Source: Candidatus Thalassarchaeaceae archaeon (GTDB taxonomy: Archaea; Thermoplasmatota; Poseidoniia; Poseidoniales; Thalassarchaeaceae). Taken from it: 8,539 bases of DNA. The position numbers and the translations under genes were made by a program. The notes under the pieces were generated by a model that did no database searches, had not been told where the DNA came from, and saw nothing but the letters and a program-made list of their open reading frames with translations. The stretch spans positions 1 to 8,539 of the forward strand of contig JASLKO010000213.1 in assembly GCA_030747475.1 (NCBI GenBank). The letters are read 5' to 3'. Shown piece by piece: positions 8,101 to 8,539 of the stretch; the stretch's first letter is position 1; each line of letters starts with the position of its first letter.

Positions 8101-8539
8101 GCACCGTGTAAACCCAATCGATAATTGCCAATTGGAGCATCTCCATGTTGGCACAATTGATGAATGGAAATGTGGCTGTTGAGAATCAGTAACATTCTCC
8201 GATCACTTCGTGAAAGCGTAGGCATCTGATCCATCAGGACAATTCCAGCAATTCCGACCAAAGTGAATGGCTTTGTTTGTGTCGCCTCTAAAGAATCGAT
8301 TAGATTGCGACGATGCAATAGTGGATGGGTCCCATTCAACTTCCGCTCCATCCGATGAAGACGTTTTTTGAAACCAGCAATTCCTGGGCCATCCCATGAA
8401 CGAATATCTTCTATGTCAAAGACACGGGATAATCTCTCTAATGCACGGGTTCGACCATCTCCCCAGCGATGTTCTGGAACGGGGTGAAGAAGTGGGAAAT
8501 CACCTTCTCTTGCGGCTGATTCACACTCGGAATGCAACA
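5160..8539 (-). CDS. addB: AddB-like helicase/nuclease subunit with Fe-S staple; N-terminus beyond right edge
   Basis: The frame is open to the right edge, with the first complete codon at 8537 (a TTG, leucine); no ribosome site is visible, so the true start is probably outside. Residues are numbered from that codon (1125 to the TGA). AddB is the partner of AddA in end resection: it has a degenerate helicase fold, which in Bacillus recognises Chi, and a RecB-type nuclease. Here residues about 90-265 (TLVGIAGIVLMDQ; VLIIDPNWQERVEPW) resemble the AddB body, and 470-560 (VRILSPSDALGATADILIL, LPWLDEV, LRGARHALHHL) resemble the alphaproteobacterial-type AddB block 'lPWL...H'. No ATP-binding motif is seen in the present part. 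The nuclease domain begins at SASRLQRWQACP: C771, H803 in RGDLIHGS, D935 in GYIDRVD, D973/K975 in RDIKSI, Q998/Y1002 in QLGLY, then C1103-x2-C1106-x5-C1112. The four cysteines match the iron-sulfur staple of AddB and Cas4-like nucleases; the 332-residue gap between C771 and C1103 is close to that in Bacillus AddB. By position of the conserved body, perhaps 100-200 residues are missing, including any vestigial Walker A region. It lies immediately upstream of and overlaps the addA-like gene, the classical addB-addA order. Confidence 0.86.
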   Translation of the reverse strand, partial: LHSECESAAREGDFPLLHPVPEHRWGDGRTRALERLSRVFDIEDIRSWDGPGIAGFKKRLHRMERKLNGTHPLLHRRNLIDSLEATQTKPFTLVGIAGIVLMDQMPTLSRSDRRMLLILNSHISIHQLCQHGDAPIGNYRLGLHGAILEDVYDCTNETLPEWIVAHEIWKPVPVEQSVHRILVPRTGLDISASIEVLRDWIQSAPSDASVLIIDPNWQERVEPWRNGLTEIGLHPSRQTEPIKATPSIHWLAETASIGQGAEAWSMARIRGLGTQKSLKFNDDWIHDQLHPIHIDWKPEIDVQRIEGLARSWHILGGHGALSRWLRALASPANPAPWEDPDEAGQRAECTQWWLLSLLSRMSPLLSSGERALLEENEYSIGCFTGAQLPLPPIPSDADEWLSTAVGHLDWDSMLNEIGPLQRLLEEHEKFTSSQVSLGHPKSSGGKTWVDGLIGLIDDLDAPTRMEAGDQVRILSPSDALGATADILILTHLTNSEWSLRAEQLPWLDEVTCKELNICRPDAPLRGARHALHHLIHAAPTVILIDATGLDEDCQPAAPLAEWLSVQRGADTPELTPRPTFLENWTTSSSGRTRGHHLAWHPSRIEIVRGEGPTRAEVLLSGRSSRDDRQRSGLSLLNSGKPTSPPLRSQAISLPLDPSLMQDRLRRQPTKVQSEEDYISMNLHERFSSLQGVKIVPTGRGAPGEIKPRNAEQWPVLGGKLGRHQLFANDPRPLYPSPTLLSVYDQRHGFTDGAKHLRNRWSASRLQRWQACPRQGWLERRLNAGRIEQQDDDLDARIRGDLIHGSLGILFEKVFDLEEGDVRSSVNSKPLAGMSQSPNHMFAHILDYIGQRAQWLEREDATAAQRRHDLIGMSHREWMDWLASPKEMTPSGRLGNMLVAEMELYNSIPISIEWPLGGMEINHPDGRTMEMTGYIDRVDVISSPTNPDASETIAPLDWSIDSPWIPKRLILIRDIKSIDGPKRGKVGVRHRKAIFDELQLGLYARCWEVANPGDLVVGVGISEVGSFTSHSIEVSPAFVDQLEDNGVGDITTFTHATHRRPDEDSSPSGDPFRAWMRERLTTAFDVADSANSGQVIPTPEEGVCTWCRVKEACGLANVVGGDSSWN
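5176..5183 (-). promoter_or_regulatory. Consensus Shine-Dalgarno for addA-like gene, inside the end of the addB-like gene
   Basis: On the minus strand GGAGGTGA is followed by a 6-base spacer (CAGTTC) and the ATG at 5169. It is a perfect complement to the common 16S rRNA 3' tail (UCACCUCC) of bacteria and archaea, at optimal spacing, and fixes the addA-like start. It also encodes Gly-Gly-Asp near the C-terminus of the upstream protein (VVGGDSSWN). Since the upstream TGA (5162-5160) lies just past this ATG, terminating ribosomes could re-initiate here, which would couple synthesis of the two subunits. Confidence 0.9.

Noticed and set aside
8535..8537. TTG at the right edge as the start codon of the AddB-like gene
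   Set aside because: The frame is open to the window edge, no ribosome site can be seen, and the N-terminal part of the AddB body appears to be missing, so the gene almost certainly begins further upstream.
457..8539. A phage-defence nuclease-helicase system rather than housekeeping AddAB
   Set aside because: No accompanying defence genes, integrases or effector domains are visible, and the motif content and gene order fit AddAB. Flanking genes outside the window could change this view.

Overview
The window holds three genes, all read from the minus strand with almost no non-coding DNA. In transcription order they are: (1) a large AddB-like exonuclease subunit gene whose 5' end runs off the right edge (5160-8539); (2) a complete 1570-codon AddA/RecB-like helicase-nuclease gene (457-5169); and (3), after a 37-base gap, the first 139 codons of an M20-family metallopeptidase gene that runs off the left edge (1-419). 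The many plus-strand and out-of-frame open frames are shadows of these genes.

The core of the window is a two-gene addB-addA module. AddAB-type enzymes process double-strand DNA ends for homologous recombination and degrade linear DNA. AddA supplies an SF1 (UvrD-like) motor and a RecB-family PD-(D/E)XK nuclease. AddB supplies a degenerate helicase-like body and a second nuclease held by an iron-sulfur 'staple'. Every helicase motif is readable in the AddA-like protein, both nuclease active sites are readable (H, D, D-x-K, Q-x3-Y), and the AddB-like protein ends with the expected C-x2-C-x5-C. The genes overlap by 10 bp, and a consensus Shine-Dalgarno (GGAGGTGA) for addA lies inside the last codons of addB, so the subunits are probably translationally coupled. 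Both subunits look intact and functional within the window, but divergent and long compared with textbook AddAB.

The M20 peptidase gene has no obvious Shine-Dalgarno and no evident functional link to DNA repair. It may be read through from the operon or use its own start signal in the short gap.

The organism cannot be fixed from this window. Base composition is roughly balanced, the genome is compact, and the Shine-Dalgarno matches the 16S tail shared by bacteria and archaea. The compact layout, peptidase gene and divergent long proteins would suit a streamlined marine microbe, including Marine Group II archaea (Poseidoniales), but this is a weak guess; a bacterium is equally possible. No RNA gene, mobile element, CRISPR array or defence system beyond the AddAB pair was seen.
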